Origin: Oleispira sp963933055
Lineage (GTDB): Bacteria; Pseudomonadota; Gammaproteobacteria; Pseudomonadales; Oceanobacteraceae
Reading direction: 5' to 3'
NCBI GenBank assembly: GCA_963933055.1
Contig: CAWVSY010000001.1
Location: forward strand, 75,104-139,103
DNA: 64,000 bases
Shown: positions 9,144-18,624 of the stretch, piece by piece
How positions within the stretch are numbered: the first letter of the stretch is position 1
Layout: every line of letters starts with the position of its first letter
The notes under the pieces: model-generated
What the model was told of the DNA's origin: nothing
What the model saw: the letters and a program-made list of their open reading frames with translations, nothing else
The model's database searches: none
Made by a program: the position numbers and the translations under genes

Positions 9144-10196
9144 ATGCACAATCAACTCAGCAAACAACAAGTTTTTGATTTAAGCCAGCCCTGCGTACGA
9201 GATTTGGCTTGGAGCTTGTGGGGGCCCGCATTACTTGAACACAGCGCTCCTTACACAGAGGCTCACCACTTCCCTTTAGACCTCGAATGGCTACACTCAC
9301 TGGATCAAAATAGCGAAGTATTAAGCGCCTATTTAAACAATAAGAATACTCGCCTGCTCGGTACCTATTTTGAAGCTTTGTGGCAATTCTATTTCAGCCA
9401 CCACCCACGCTTCAAGAGATGCATTAACAATCTTCAAGTATTCAAATTAGACCATAAGCCAAAACAAAACCCAAAACGAAAAATAGGCAAGCAAACCCTT
9501 GGTGAATTTGATGTATTAGTCAAAGAACATACTCATTATTACCATGTAGAACTTACCTGTAAGTTTTATTTAGAACTTCCAACGAGCTCAAGCAATCTAC
9601 CCGCGTCAAGCCTATGGTTAGGGCCAAATTGCCGCGATCGCTTAGACATCAAATACGATAAAACCGACAATAAACAAATGCCTCTATTGCTGACCAAGCA
9701 AGGCCGTGAAACGGTCATTCAAGCGTTTAACGACCGTTCGATACCAGCAGACTGCATTGACCAAATGACCATCAATACATTCCAACAAATTGCTATTTGG
9801 CGGGGGCATTTATTCGATAAAGAACACTGGGTAAAATACAAAAACCTGGCCGCACAGCTCGCGGTAATTGATAAAACGATCTGCGCAAACCGATCTAAAT
9901 GGATCATCGCTAATAAACACCAGTGGCTATCACCCATGGTCATTTCAGGCACTGAAAAAGAAGAGAATATGATGAGCAGCCTTCAGCTGCTTCGATACGC
10001 AGAGGACTATTTTAGAGAAAAAGAGGAGCCCTTCGTACTGATTAGCCCCTTTATGCTCATTCTGCTGCACTTTGATGAGCCGCGCAATCAATGGCAACAA
10101 AGTGAACAATTTTTTATCACAGCCAATACATGGCCTCATGGCGAGCTTTCTGAGAGTGCAGCAATACCTCTGCGCCCCTGCAGCCCACCACTATGA
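9144..10196 (+). CDS. DUF1853 family protein
   Basis: A 350-residue cytoplasmic protein recognised by the FDVLVKE, HVELTCKFYLELP and SLWLGPNCRDRLDIK segments that define DUF1853. The acidic and lysine-containing core (FD, E-x-CK) resembles a PD-(D/E)xK nuclease-like arrangement; that is an inference and no activity is known. A TTG at 9135 is in frame, but the ATG at 9144 has AAGG ten bases before it and gives the usual start. The last 61 bases overlap the 3' end of the convergent deaminase gene. Confidence 0.83.
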   Translation: MHNQLSKQQVFDLSQPCVRDLAWSLWGPALLEHSAPYTEAHHFPLDLEWLHSLDQNSEVLSAYLNNKNTRLLGTYFEALWQFYFSHHPRFKRCINNLQVFKLDHKPKQNPKRKIGKQTLGEFDVLVKEHTHYYHVELTCKFYLELPTSSSNLPASSLWLGPNCRDRLDIKYDKTDNKQMPLLLTKQGRETVIQAFNDRSIPADCIDQMTINTFQQIAIWRGHLFDKEHWVKYKNLAAQLAVIDKTICANRSKWIIANKHQWLSPMVISGTEKEENMMSSLQLLRYAEDYFREKEEPFVLISPFMLILLHFDEPRNQWQQSEQFFITANTWPHGELSESAAIPLRPCSPPL

Positions 10197-11101
10197 ATAA
10201 TTAAGTAGCGTTTTTCATCATCCAATAAACCTGTTTGCCAATGATGCTCGAAAGCCATAATGAGCTTAGCGGTATACACAGGATCTAGCGCTAAACCTGC
10301 TTGGTCATATTCTTTAATTAACGCTAGCAATGCTGCCGGGCACTTGCCGAAGCCACCCAAATGACTTTCGGTATCAATCTTATGCGGCATACCCGCCTCT
10401 AATAATAAATTTTCAGCTAGCTGAGCCCCACCCTTAATCGCCAAGATGCCTTGCATAAGTGGCTCTATTGACTCAGATGCCTGAGGCAATGATGCTCGAA
10501 TACCAGCCGCCAAACCTAAAAAAGTGCAACCTGAACCAATACTTAACCAGACCTCATCATAACCTTGGCAATAGTCAGCCAGCTCAGCACAGCCTTGATG
10601 CCCTAGCGCATTATCACCGCCTTCGGCAATCCAATAGCTGCTATGTGCATCTGCTTGCTGTTGACACCACTGATCATCATAACGCTGTTTATACGTTTGC
10701 TTATCAACGAACATCAATACCATCCCCATTCGCTGGCAGTCTAGCAGCGTCGGTGTTAACGGAAGATGCTCATAACCACGCACAAATGCCTTGGTTTTTA
10801 AACCGAAGACCTGCCCAGCACAAGCAAGTGCGTGTAAATGATTTGAGTGTGGCCCACCGCAAGATAATAACGAATCAAATCCCTGCTTTTTAGCTTCGAT
10901 TAAATTGTATTTAAGCTTGTACCATTTATTGCCCGAGACAATAGGATGGATCTTTTCAAGATGCAGTATATCAACAGCTTTTAGCGGTCTAAGATGGGCT
11001 AATCGAGGCAATATAGGCATTGCCTCGATGCTAGGAGCACTTAAAGAAGAAACACTTAAAGAAGGATTTTTTAAAGAGAATGCTAACGAATCAATATTCA
11101 C
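10136..11101 (-). CDS. PLP-dependent ACC deaminase / D-cysteine desulfhydrase family enzyme
   Basis: A 321-residue fold-type II PLP enzyme. The cofactor lysine is expected at K59 in the HPIVSGNKWYKLKYN motif. The CGGPHSNH segment binds the phosphate or substrate, and a GSGCTFLG glycine loop lies in the second half. Members deaminate 1-aminocyclopropane-1-carboxylate or desulfurate D-cysteine; the two activities cannot be separated here, and many marine homologues are uncharacterised. It starts with GTG at 11101; the next ATG (11020) would remove conserved N-terminal sequence. Its 3' end overlaps the convergent DUF1853 gene by 61 bases. Confidence 0.85.
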   Translation of the reverse strand: MNIDSLAFSLKNPSLSVSSLSAPSIEAMPILPRLAHLRPLKAVDILHLEKIHPIVSGNKWYKLKYNLIEAKKQGFDSLLSCGGPHSNHLHALACAGQVFGLKTKAFVRGYEHLPLTPTLLDCQRMGMVLMFVDKQTYKQRYDDQWCQQQADAHSSYWIAEGGDNALGHQGCAELADYCQGYDEVWLSIGSGCTFLGLAAGIRASLPQASESIEPLMQGILAIKGGAQLAENLLLEAGMPHKIDTESHLGGFGKCPAALLALIKEYDQAGLALDPVYTAKLIMAFEHHWQTGLLDDEKRYLIIHSGGLQGRRGIAALSESSP

Positions 11102-11129
11102 ACGGTCTCAACACAGTTTAAATACGCTA

Positions 11130-11903
11130 TTAAAATTTCTGCTTATTATCCACACTAGGGTCCTTTGAGAAACCATTTTCATCAACATCGGCAACTTCTT
11201 CTTTAGATAACTCCTTGGCTAAGCTACCACCCTCCTCTTCTTCGCTATTGAATAAGGCCGATGTTTTCTTCGCTAGGTCACGTATCCGATTATTCTTTTC
11301 AGGGTATTGCATTTTAAAGTCGATCAAAATTCTTCTGGCCGCTTTATAATAACCACTCGCCGTTGTTACATCTCCCCTGTGCGCTGCTACATCCCCCTGA
11401 GCAGTGAATGAATCAACTTCCATTTCTAGAATAGAAATACGAAGATAGCGTTTGAATTCTAAAATAGTCGCTTCAGAAGCTGTTTTATTTTTGATCAGCG
11501 GGCCAAAAGATTTCAAGATTTTAAAAAATTGCTTCTTGGCATACCGAATTTCACGATCACTTTTTAAGACTTTCTTCTTTTTGCCTCCGGCCTTAACTTT
11601 ATTTTCTAACCCCTCTAAATCAAGAATCGCTTTGCCTTCGCGTTCTTTTTTAGGCAATGCCGACAAGTATTGATCATTCAATTGACGGACACGCTCAAGT
11701 ATCAAATTCTGAATTTCGCTTTGATTATCGACTTTCAGCAAAAACTCTAGCGCTTCCGCTAATTCCAAAGCAAAGTCTTTTACTTTACGCGCCTGACCAC
11801 GCTGCATAGCCGCTTTCTGGTGGCGTTTACTGATATACACCATTACTGAAAGTAATAGTAAAATCGGAACTGCTATCGCAATCACCAACCCAATAGATAA
11901 CAT
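11130..11903 (-). CDS. Unknown single-span membrane protein with charged coiled-coil-like cytoplasmic part
   Basis: Not recognised as a named family. The 257 residues begin with one strong hydrophobic segment (about 3-24), followed by a basic KRHQK stop-transfer region, so the bulk is probably cytoplasmic. The middle is helical and Lys-rich (AGGKKKKVLKSD), and a TPR-like helical pair lies at about 160-205 (SGYYKAARRILIDFKMQYP). The C-terminus is acidic. An AGGAAG ribosome-binding site precedes the ATG. It is divergent from topA, whose promoter lies in the shared 233-base gap. Conserved proteins of this kind occur next to topA in related bacteria, but no role is known. Confidence 0.7.
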   Translation of the reverse strand: MLSIGLVIAIAVPILLLLSVMVYISKRHQKAAMQRGQARKVKDFALELAEALEFLLKVDNQSEIQNLILERVRQLNDQYLSALPKKEREGKAILDLEGLENKVKAGGKKKKVLKSDREIRYAKKQFFKILKSFGPLIKNKTASEATILEFKRYLRISILEMEVDSFTAQGDVAAHRGDVTTASGYYKAARRILIDFKMQYPEKNNRIRDLAKKTSALFNSEEEEGGSLAKELSKEEVADVDENGFSKDPSVDNKQKF

Positions 11904-12044
11904 TAAATCTTCCTACGTCATTGATTATTTTTAAATTCCAGCTTAGCTGATATAAATGCTAAAACCTGCTTCTATATAATGAGTTTAGCAATGATTTTCA
12001 GAGTCGCATTATTACTACCGAATGAAAATTCATTTCACTAAAGC

Positions 12045-12073
12045 TTGACCCGAGAGCTCTGAGTGCATATAAA
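12045..12073 (+). promoter_or_regulatory. Candidate sigma-70 promoter for topA
   Basis: TTGACC (12045-12050) and TATAAA (12068-12073) are separated by exactly 17 bases, about 64 bases upstream of the topA ATG. The match is strong for both boxes. topA promoters are commonly supercoiling-sensitive, but nothing in the sequence proves that here. Confidence 0.55.
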
Positions 12074-12136
12074 TTGTCGTTTTATACTGACTCGCATCGG
12101 TTATTTATTTCTTTAATTAAGGTTTTTTAGATCAAT

Positions 12137-14848
12137 ATGGGCAAATCGCTGGTTATTGTGGAGTCGCCTGCCAAGGCTAAAACCATCAACAAATATTTGG
12201 GCAAAGATTTCATTGTGAAGTCCAGTGTTGGTCATATTCGTGATTTGCCGACCTCAGGTTCTGGCACTAAAAGCGATCCGAAAGAGCGTGCCCGTCAAGC
12301 GGCTATTACGCGAAAATTGTCTCCAGAAGACAAAATCGTCCATAAAAAACGTAAATCAAAAGAACAGCTGATTAATCGCATGGGTATTAACCCTGACAAT
12401 GATTGGGCGGCTAATTACCAAATTCTTCCAGGCAAAGAGAAAGTTGTCGAAGAATTACAGCGTTTGGCGAAAGACGCCGATACCGTCTATCTCGCGACGG
12501 ATTTGGACCGCGAAGGGGAAGCCATTGCTTGGCACCTGCGGGAAGTTATTGGTGGTGATGATAGCCGCTATCGTCGTGTTGTTTTTAACGAAATTACAAA
12601 AAAAGCGATTAAAGCCGCTTTTGAAGAACCCTCTGATCTTGATATCAATCGCGTTAATGCCCAGCAAACTCGTCGCTTCTTAGACCGAGTGGTAGGTTTT
12701 ATGGTATCGCCGCTACTTTGGGCTAAAGTGGCTCGTGGTTTATCCGCAGGCCGAGTTCAGTCGGTTGCCGTGCGCATTGTGGTTGAGCGTGAGCGTGAGA
12801 TCCGTGCTTTTATCCCGGTTGAATATTGGGAAGCGTTCGCAAAATTTAATAGCACACAAGGCGAACAATTCCGCTGTCAGGTTGTTAAAGAAAACGGCGC
12901 TGAATATAAGCCTAGCAATCAAGAACACAGCGATAAAGCGATGGCGGTATTGCAGAATGCTGCTTTCACCGTTGCTAATCGTGAAGATCGCCCAACCAAA
13001 TCAAAGCCCGCTGCGCCGTTCATCACTTCGACGTTACAGCAAGCGGCCAGTACACGCTTAAGTTTCAGCGTTAAGAAAACAATGACGCTAGCACAGCGTT
13101 TGTATGAAGCGGGTTTCATTACCTACATGCGTACTGACTCGACCAATTTGAGCAGTGAAGCCGTCGAAAACGCCCGTGCTTTTATCGCCAAAGAATACGG
13201 CGAGCAATATTTACCTGAAGAGCCACGCTCATACAGCAGCAAAGAAGGCGCTCAGGAGGCTCACGAAGCCATCCGTCCTTCTAATGTAGATTTCTCAGGC
13301 GAAGACCTAGAGAAGATGGAACCGGACGCTCAGCGCCTTTACGATTTGATCTGGCGTCGTTTTGTAGCCTGTCAGGTGAACGATGCGCAATTTACCAGTT
13401 CAACCATTACGGTGAAAGCCGCTGATTTCGAATTAAAAACCAAAGGCCGCGTGATTCGTTTTGATGGCCACTTGCGCGCGCTACCTACTGGCGGCAAAGG
13501 TGATGAAGATATTCTTCTACCTGACGTAGCGGTAGGCGATGTTCTTAAATTAGACGAATTGCAGCCCAAACAACACTTTACTAAACCGTCCCCTCGTTTT
13601 TCGGAAGCGGCACTTGTAAAAGAATTAGAAAAACAAGGCATTGGCCGTCCTTCGACCTATGCTGCGATTATTTCTACGATTCAAGATCGTGGTTACGTTC
13701 GCTTAGAAAATCGTCGTTTTTACGCTGAAAAGATGGGCGATATTGTGACCAGTCGCTTAGTTGAAAACTTTGACGACTTAATGGATTACAACTTCACCGC
13801 TACCATGGAAGAAAAACTCGACCATGTTGCTGAAGGCGACCTGAACTGGAAAAATGTATTAAACGAATTCTATAGCGACTTCCAAAATAAACTGGAAATT
13901 GCCGATAGTGAAGACGGCATGCGTCCGAATGATCCGGTGAATACTGACATCGAATGCCCGACTTGCTCGCGTAACATGCAGATTCGTACCGGCTCTACAG
14001 GTGTATTCCTAGGTTGTTCAGGCTACAGCCTGCCACCGAAAGAACGCTGCACCACCACCATGAACCTAACGTCAGGTGATGAGGCGATTAGCCTTGATGG
14101 TGATGAAGAAGCTGAAAGCCGTCGTTTAAACGACATGCGTCGCTGCACAATCTGTAATACCGCCATGGACAGCTACTTGCTGGACGAACAACGTAAACTG
14201 CACATCTGTGGTAATAACCCAGACTGCGAAGGCTACGAAGTTGAGCTTGGCCAATTCAAGATCAAAGGCTATGACGGCCCGACTCTTGAGTGTGACAAAT
14301 GTGGCAGTGAAATGCAGCTTAAATCAGGCCGCTTCGGCAAGTACTTTGGCTGCATGGCCGATGAGTGTAAAAATACCCGTAAATTACTTAAGAGTGGTGA
14401 AGCTGCCCCCCCTAAGATGGATCCTATCCCAATGCCTGAACTTCAGTGCGTGAAGGTAGACGATACTTACATCTTACGTGATGGTGCTAGTGGCTTATTC
14501 TTGGCCGCCAGTCAGTTTCCGAAGAATCGGGAAACTCGAGCGCCTTTGGTATCTGAAATTATTCCACACCAAGCTGAACTTGATCCTAAATATCACTTTT
14601 TATTAGATGCACCACGCTCTGATAAAGAAGGTAACTCAGCGATTATTCGTTACAGTCGTAAGACAAAGTCACAGTACGTCATGTCGGAGATTGATGGTAA
14701 AGCATCTGGTTGGAGCGCGGTCTTTGAGGATGGCAAATGGGTAGAAACCGAACCTAAGAAGAAAGCGCCGGCTAAAAAAGCACCCGCTAAGAAAAAAGCC
14801 CCTGCCAAGAAAAAAGCAGCGGCCAAAACAAGCGACGAAAATAAATAA
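12137..14848 (+). CDS. topA: DNA topoisomerase I
   Basis: Relaxes negatively supercoiled DNA by a type IA single-strand passage. The 903 residues contain the Toprim domain (E9, and D122/D124/E126 in TDLDREGE) and the active-site tyrosine Y330 in FITYMRTDS. Several C-terminal Cys4 zinc modules follow (CPTCSRNM...LGCSGY, CTICNTAM...CGNNPDC, CDKCGSEM...FGCMADEC). The last 30 or so residues are a KKAPAKK-type Lys/Ala tail, an extension common in some gammaproteobacteria and probably DNA-binding. AAGG precedes the ATG, and a good promoter lies upstream. It is monocistronic, with a hairpin downstream. Confidence 0.97.
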   Translation: MGKSLVIVESPAKAKTINKYLGKDFIVKSSVGHIRDLPTSGSGTKSDPKERARQAAITRKLSPEDKIVHKKRKSKEQLINRMGINPDNDWAANYQILPGKEKVVEELQRLAKDADTVYLATDLDREGEAIAWHLREVIGGDDSRYRRVVFNEITKKAIKAAFEEPSDLDINRVNAQQTRRFLDRVVGFMVSPLLWAKVARGLSAGRVQSVAVRIVVEREREIRAFIPVEYWEAFAKFNSTQGEQFRCQVVKENGAEYKPSNQEHSDKAMAVLQNAAFTVANREDRPTKSKPAAPFITSTLQQAASTRLSFSVKKTMTLAQRLYEAGFITYMRTDSTNLSSEAVENARAFIAKEYGEQYLPEEPRSYSSKEGAQEAHEAIRPSNVDFSGEDLEKMEPDAQRLYDLIWRRFVACQVNDAQFTSSTITVKAADFELKTKGRVIRFDGHLRALPTGGKGDEDILLPDVAVGDVLKLDELQPKQHFTKPSPRFSEAALVKELEKQGIGRPSTYAAIISTIQDRGYVRLENRRFYAEKMGDIVTSRLVENFDDLMDYNFTATMEEKLDHVAEGDLNWKNVLNEFYSDFQNKLEIADSEDGMRPNDPVNTDIECPTCSRNMQIRTGSTGVFLGCSGYSLPPKERCTTTMNLTSGDEAISLDGDEEAESRRLNDMRRCTICNTAMDSYLLDEQRKLHICGNNPDCEGYEVELGQFKIKGYDGPTLECDKCGSEMQLKSGRFGKYFGCMADECKNTRKLLKSGEAAPPKMDPIPMPELQCVKVDDTYILRDGASGLFLAASQFPKNRETRAPLVSEIIPHQAELDPKYHFLLDAPRSDKEGNSAIIRYSRKTKSQYVMSEIDGKASGWSAVFEDGKWVETEPKKKAPAKKAPAKKKAPAKKKAAAKTSDENK

Positions 14849-14870
14849 TAACTCTTAGTCACTGTATGAA

Positions 14871-14906
14871 CCTGCCAGCTAAAGGTATCAATATTTAGCG
14901 GGCAGG
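14871..14906 (+). terminator. Terminator-like hairpin downstream of topA
   Basis: A 13-base stem (14871-14883 with 14894-14906, one mismatch) closes a ten-base loop 22 bases after the topA stop. It is GC-rich at the base (CCTGCC/GGCAGG) but is followed by CTTCGCT rather than a T run, so it may be an attenuating or 3'-end-protecting hairpin rather than a full intrinsic terminator. Confidence 0.45.
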
Positions 14907-15023
14907 CTTCGCTATAAAGTATGATTTTAAAGAGAAAACAGCAAAACCATACTTATTCCTTAAAGCACCTCACAGCCATTCTGCTATTTTTTAAATTCAA
15001 CCAAATAAAAAAGGATTTAAAAA

Positions 15024-15299
15024 ATGACACTACGGAATCTTCTCTCAAGCCTACTTGTGACATTCGCTGTATTCACCGCGGTACCTTCTTATGCCGATGA
15101 GCAGCCTGTTCTAAACATCAATAACGCAAGCATTGAACAACTGGTAAAAATCAAAGGTATTGGTGAACGTAAAGCGCAAGCCATTATTGAGTATCGCTTA
15201 AAAAATGGCAATTTCAGCCACGTTAATGACCTCGTTAAAGTGAAAGGTATCGGCGCTAACTTTGTTGAAAAAAATCATGCGATGCTTTCTGTTGAGTAA
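15024..15299 (+). CDS. ComEA-like exported helix-hairpin-helix protein
   Basis: A 91-residue protein with an N-terminal signal peptide (hydrophobic core, cleavage near PSYA) and a tandem HhH domain with the IKGIGERKAQAII and VKGIGANFVEKN hairpins. These bind DNA backbone in ComEA-type proteins. Periplasmic ComEA homologues help pull transforming DNA through the outer membrane. Stand-alone small copies like this one are widespread in gammaproteobacteria and are not always linked to competence. AAGGAT lies just before the ATG. No other competence genes are nearby, although pilF is at the right end of the window. Confidence 0.85.
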   Translation: MTLRNLLSSLLVTFAVFTAVPSYADEQPVLNINNASIEQLVKIKGIGERKAQAIIEYRLKNGNFSHVNDLVKVKGIGANFVEKNHAMLSVE

Positions 15300-15389
15300 G
15301 GCCGTTGAGTAAGTTGACTCGACAGTGGGCGTATTAATGCGAATTTGCTATGCTTAGCACTATGATAAATAGACTCAAGGGATTTATCA

Positions 15390-17255
15390 GTGCCCAACAC
15401 TGTAGAAGATCAGTTCATCAAACGCGATAAAACACAGTACAAGCTAGCCAATAAACTGCTAGCTTACGTACTGTTTTTTAGCTTTTTTGTAACTTTAGTG
15501 ACATCTGGCTACATCATCTATTCCGACTACCGTCAGGGAACAAATACTCTTAATCAAAGCATTAGCCAAATTCAAGCAGGTTATCAAGAGAGCATCAGCT
15601 ATAGCTTATGGAACTTTGATAGCCAGCAAATCAATACTCAGCTCGCGGGCATTATTAATTTCCCTGGAGTATTGAATGTTTATATTGAAACCAAAGAAGG
15701 CCTATTGCACAGCATGGGGAACTTCGAGCAAGAATCCGAAGAAAAATATGCCTTTGACCTCTTCTTCGTGAGCGCGGATCGTCAATACCCCCTTGGTGTT
15801 CTCAATATCACACTCGATTATCAAGGGCTGTATAAAACGCTGTTTCATAAAGCCCTGAATATTCTTGTATCACAATTTTTTAAAACCTTTTCCGTCTCTC
15901 TTTTCATTCTATTTATATTTCAGCGCCTAGTGACTCGTCGCTTATTATTAATGTCTAAATGGGCTCAAAGCTTCAGCCTCGATAACTTGGATAATGCGCT
16001 TGATATTAATTCAACGGATAAATACGATGAAATTGATGCGGTAGTAAAAGCCATTAACAGCATGAGAAATAGCTTAAAGGAAGATATCGCAAAAAGAGAA
16101 CTCACGGAATACACACTGAATCAAACCCAATATAAGCTCTCAATTGCCATCAATAATGCAGAATTAGGATTTTGTGAATATAGCCAGCGCTCAGACCGCT
16201 TTGATGGCAATGCTCACTTTGCTCATCATTTAGGCAAAAGCCCAGAACTGTTAAATTCTATTGAAAATCCAGTTGATTGGTTTAAAGGACTGATTTGTGG
16301 TGAAAATAGTATCGAGCAGCGTGAGCGCATCAATCAGTTGCTGCATGGCCATATGGAAAGAATTTGTACGGAATTAAGCCTAACATGCGATGATCAAGTG
16401 AAGCACTTTGATACAACGATTCAAGTTTCGGAGTGGGATGATAACGGCCTGCCTTTCGCGATTGTTTTCTGCATTTTGGATAAAACCGAACAGGTGAATG
16501 CCAGTCATCAAGCCTCCGAGCTCAATTATGCACTAGAGCAAAAAGTGACCAAGCGAACAGAACAATTAAGCCACGAGCAAATACAATCAAAAGCTCAAAT
16601 TAAGCAGTTGCAACATAAACTAGAAAATTTTGAGCAATATGAAAGTCGTCAAAAAAGCCAAGAAAATCTAAAACCGCTGCAATATGCTTTTCAACAATTA
16701 CAAGAGCGCTTAATTAATAATTCAGCTGACGATAAAACAAAAGAATCTGAACGTGCCCAGCAAATTGAATTAGTTGAATTATTATCCAATCACTTAAAAG
16801 AATGCAACCAGCTTGATTGTGAGACGTTTGATGTTGTTAGTTTAATGAAAGTATTAGCCGGTAATTTCAATAAAGATAAGCCAGCTGAACAAGCACTCCA
16901 GCTAAAACTGCCTTTTTCATTGATGCTCGATAGCCATAAACACATATTATCATACTGTCTAGAGCGCTCATTACTGGCGTTATCAGAAATCTACCAAGAG
17001 CACAGCATAGCCAGTGCGACCTGTGCGTCTCTCATTTTAGAGGGAGATTTCGCGGTCATTTCATTAAGCAGCATGGCCAACATGCCCCATGTGATTGAAC
17101 AGCAATGGGAAGCTCCAAAAGGCAATGCATTAATCATTGCGAAGATGTGTCACGCCGTCATAGAAGAGTTGCTAGATGGCAACATAAGACTGATTCAACA
17201 TGACGATGATACAATCACCTTAAGCCTTCGATTCAACATCAATAGCCGTGATTGA
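15390..17255 (+). CDS. Membrane sensor with degenerate kinase-like C-terminus
   Basis: A 621-residue protein with two membrane spans (about 23-44 and 158-178) flanking a periplasmic domain that contains a SLWNFDSQQ motif, as in sensors of many marine GGDEF and kinase proteins. A HAMP-like segment (about 180-235), a PAS-like region (about 245-370) and a long coiled coil (about 385-450) follow. The final 150 residues look like a histidine-kinase ATPase fold. However, no H-box histidine is evident, and the N-box and glycine boxes are replaced (SYCLERSLLALSE; KGNALIIAKM). It starts at GTG with AAGGGA upstream. It is probably a sensor that lost catalysis; partner unknown. Confidence 0.65.
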   Translation: MPNTVEDQFIKRDKTQYKLANKLLAYVLFFSFFVTLVTSGYIIYSDYRQGTNTLNQSISQIQAGYQESISYSLWNFDSQQINTQLAGIINFPGVLNVYIETKEGLLHSMGNFEQESEEKYAFDLFFVSADRQYPLGVLNITLDYQGLYKTLFHKALNILVSQFFKTFSVSLFILFIFQRLVTRRLLLMSKWAQSFSLDNLDNALDINSTDKYDEIDAVVKAINSMRNSLKEDIAKRELTEYTLNQTQYKLSIAINNAELGFCEYSQRSDRFDGNAHFAHHLGKSPELLNSIENPVDWFKGLICGENSIEQRERINQLLHGHMERICTELSLTCDDQVKHFDTTIQVSEWDDNGLPFAIVFCILDKTEQVNASHQASELNYALEQKVTKRTEQLSHEQIQSKAQIKQLQHKLENFEQYESRQKSQENLKPLQYAFQQLQERLINNSADDKTKESERAQQIELVELLSNHLKECNQLDCETFDVVSLMKVLAGNFNKDKPAEQALQLKLPFSLMLDSHKHILSYCLERSLLALSEIYQEHSIASATCASLILEGDFAVISLSSMANMPHVIEQQWEAPKGNALIIAKMCHAVIEELLDGNIRLIQHDDDTITLSLRFNINSRD

Positions 17256-17277
17256 TCATCATACCCAATGATAGTAT

Positions 17278-18051
17278 TTACCAAGCATCACGCTTGGCTC
17301 TTAATGCTTTAAACGTTTCACGCTCATTCCCCCCTTGCAGCTGAGGCAATAAGCCAGAACTTGCTAGACGCAAGAAAGGGTTGTATTGGCGCTCTTGCCC
17401 AAGAGTCATGTAAGGCATTTCGTCGGCCGATAAGCGTTCAACCTGGCCTTGCCAATAGCCAACGTTATCATTAAGAGGCTCGCAACTGGCCGCAAAGTTT
17501 AAGTTGGTTTTCATATAATCATGACCCGGAAATAATAAGGTCTGATCAGGTAATGGCTGTAATTCACGTACAAATGTATCGTACATTTCATCCACATCGC
17601 CGCCATTAAAACAATTGCCTGCTGATGCGTTAAATAGCGTATCCCCTGAAAAAAGGATGGGGGTTTGTTCACTTAACGTTAATAAACAAACATGCACAGG
17701 AGTATGCCCAGGCGTTGGTAATACTCTAAATCTGATAGTCCCAAAGTCAAATTCTTCATTGGCAAGCAAACCTCGACTTACATTAGGAATTTTACCTCGT
17801 GCGAACTCACTCGCCCATATCTCTGCGCCTGTCGCGGCCTGTACCGCTGGATTACCTTCAATATGGTCATGATGTTCATGGGTATTAATAATGAGCTTGA
17901 TCTGCCAGCCCTGCTCTTTGGCTAAGGCAACCATCGCGTCGCCATCCAAAGGATCCAAAGCAATTGCTTGCTTGGTTTCCTCGCAACCGATTAAGTAATT
18001 AAAATTACGTAATCGGTTGTTCATATAAGTACGAATAACTTTCAAAATCAA
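17278..18051 (-). CDS. gloB: Glyoxalase II-like hydroxyacylglutathione hydrolase
   Basis: A metallo-beta-lactamase-fold thioesterase that would hydrolyse S-lactoylglutathione to lactate and glutathione in methylglyoxal detoxification. The dinuclear metal site is plain: H58, H60, D62 and H63 in THEHHDH, the PTPGHTPVH histidine, the FSGDTLF aspartate and the FPGHDY histidine. It has 257 residues; the frame starts at TTG, with an ATG nine codons inside, so the exact start is uncertain. It lies 19 bases downstream of the HIT gene on the same strand. The gene symbol is assigned by family; it could be a GloB paralogue. Confidence 0.82.
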   Translation of the reverse strand: MILKVIRTYMNNRLRNFNYLIGCEETKQAIALDPLDGDAMVALAKEQGWQIKLIINTHEHHDHIEGNPAVQAATGAEIWASEFARGKIPNVSRGLLANEEFDFGTIRFRVLPTPGHTPVHVCLLTLSEQTPILFSGDTLFNASAGNCFNGGDVDEMYDTFVRELQPLPDQTLLFPGHDYMKTNLNFAASCEPLNDNVGYWQGQVERLSADEMPYMTLGQERQYNPFLRLASSGLLPQLQGGNERETFKALRAKRDAW

Positions 18052-18070
18052 TTACCAACAATTAAAACAA

Positions 18071-18529
18071 TTACCAATAAGCAACATTTTCGGCATCATC
18101 TTCCGCTTCAAGATCTTCAATAAAATGCTGTTGCAATAAACCTTGCAATTCTTTTACTCGAATTTCTAATTCATCCGCTGAATATTTAATCGCGGCGCTG
18201 TGTCCCCATACAGGACCAGGCCAAGCTGGATCATCAACATAGCGGCAAATATGATGTTGATGCAGCTGTGGCACAAGATTACCCAGCGCAGCAATATTCA
18301 TTGATTTAGCAGAAAAATGGTCAGCCATCTTTTGGCTCACCATCGATGACTCTTTCATCAGTTGCATTTGGTCTTCTTCAGACAAATGATAGTATTCATA
18401 AACATCATTATGAGCGGGCACCAGAATGACCCAAGGATAGCGCTTATCGTTCATCAATAAGACTTGGCAAAGCGGCAAGCGACCGATCAATATCGTATCG
18501 TTCTGTAATCGTTGATCTAAATTAAACAT
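18071..18529 (-). CDS. HIT-family nucleotide-binding protein
   Basis: A 152-residue histidine-triad protein with the motif QLHQHHICRY and an upstream NDKRYPWVILVP segment typical of the HIT subgroup found in proteobacteria. HIT proteins hydrolyse or transfer nucleotidyl groups from dinucleoside polyphosphates or adenylated compounds; the natural substrate is unknown. The first triad His and the following H-x-H pattern are present. It probably forms a two-gene unit with the gloB-like gene downstream. Confidence 0.87.
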   Translation of the reverse strand: MFNLDQRLQNDTILIGRLPLCQVLLMNDKRYPWVILVPAHNDVYEYYHLSEEDQMQLMKESSMVSQKMADHFSAKSMNIAALGNLVPQLHQHHICRYVDDPAWPGPVWGHSAAIKYSADELEIRVKELQGLLQQHFIEDLEAEDDAENVAYW

Positions 18530-18624
18530 AAAAGCTCTCTTTAATTTTCATCTTAATTCAACCCTATAACCTAGCCCTATAGTTTAGGCGCTTTTCTTTG
18601 CTGGGTCATCCATCCTACGTCACA

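Noticed and set aside
10459..10893. 144-codon open frame on the plus strand
   Set aside because: Antisense to the PLP enzyme including its cofactor-site region; a shadow frame.
14759..14845. Repeat array near the topA 3' end
   Set aside because: It is the low-complexity coding sequence for the Lys/Ala/Pro tail (KKAPAKK units), not an independent DNA repeat.
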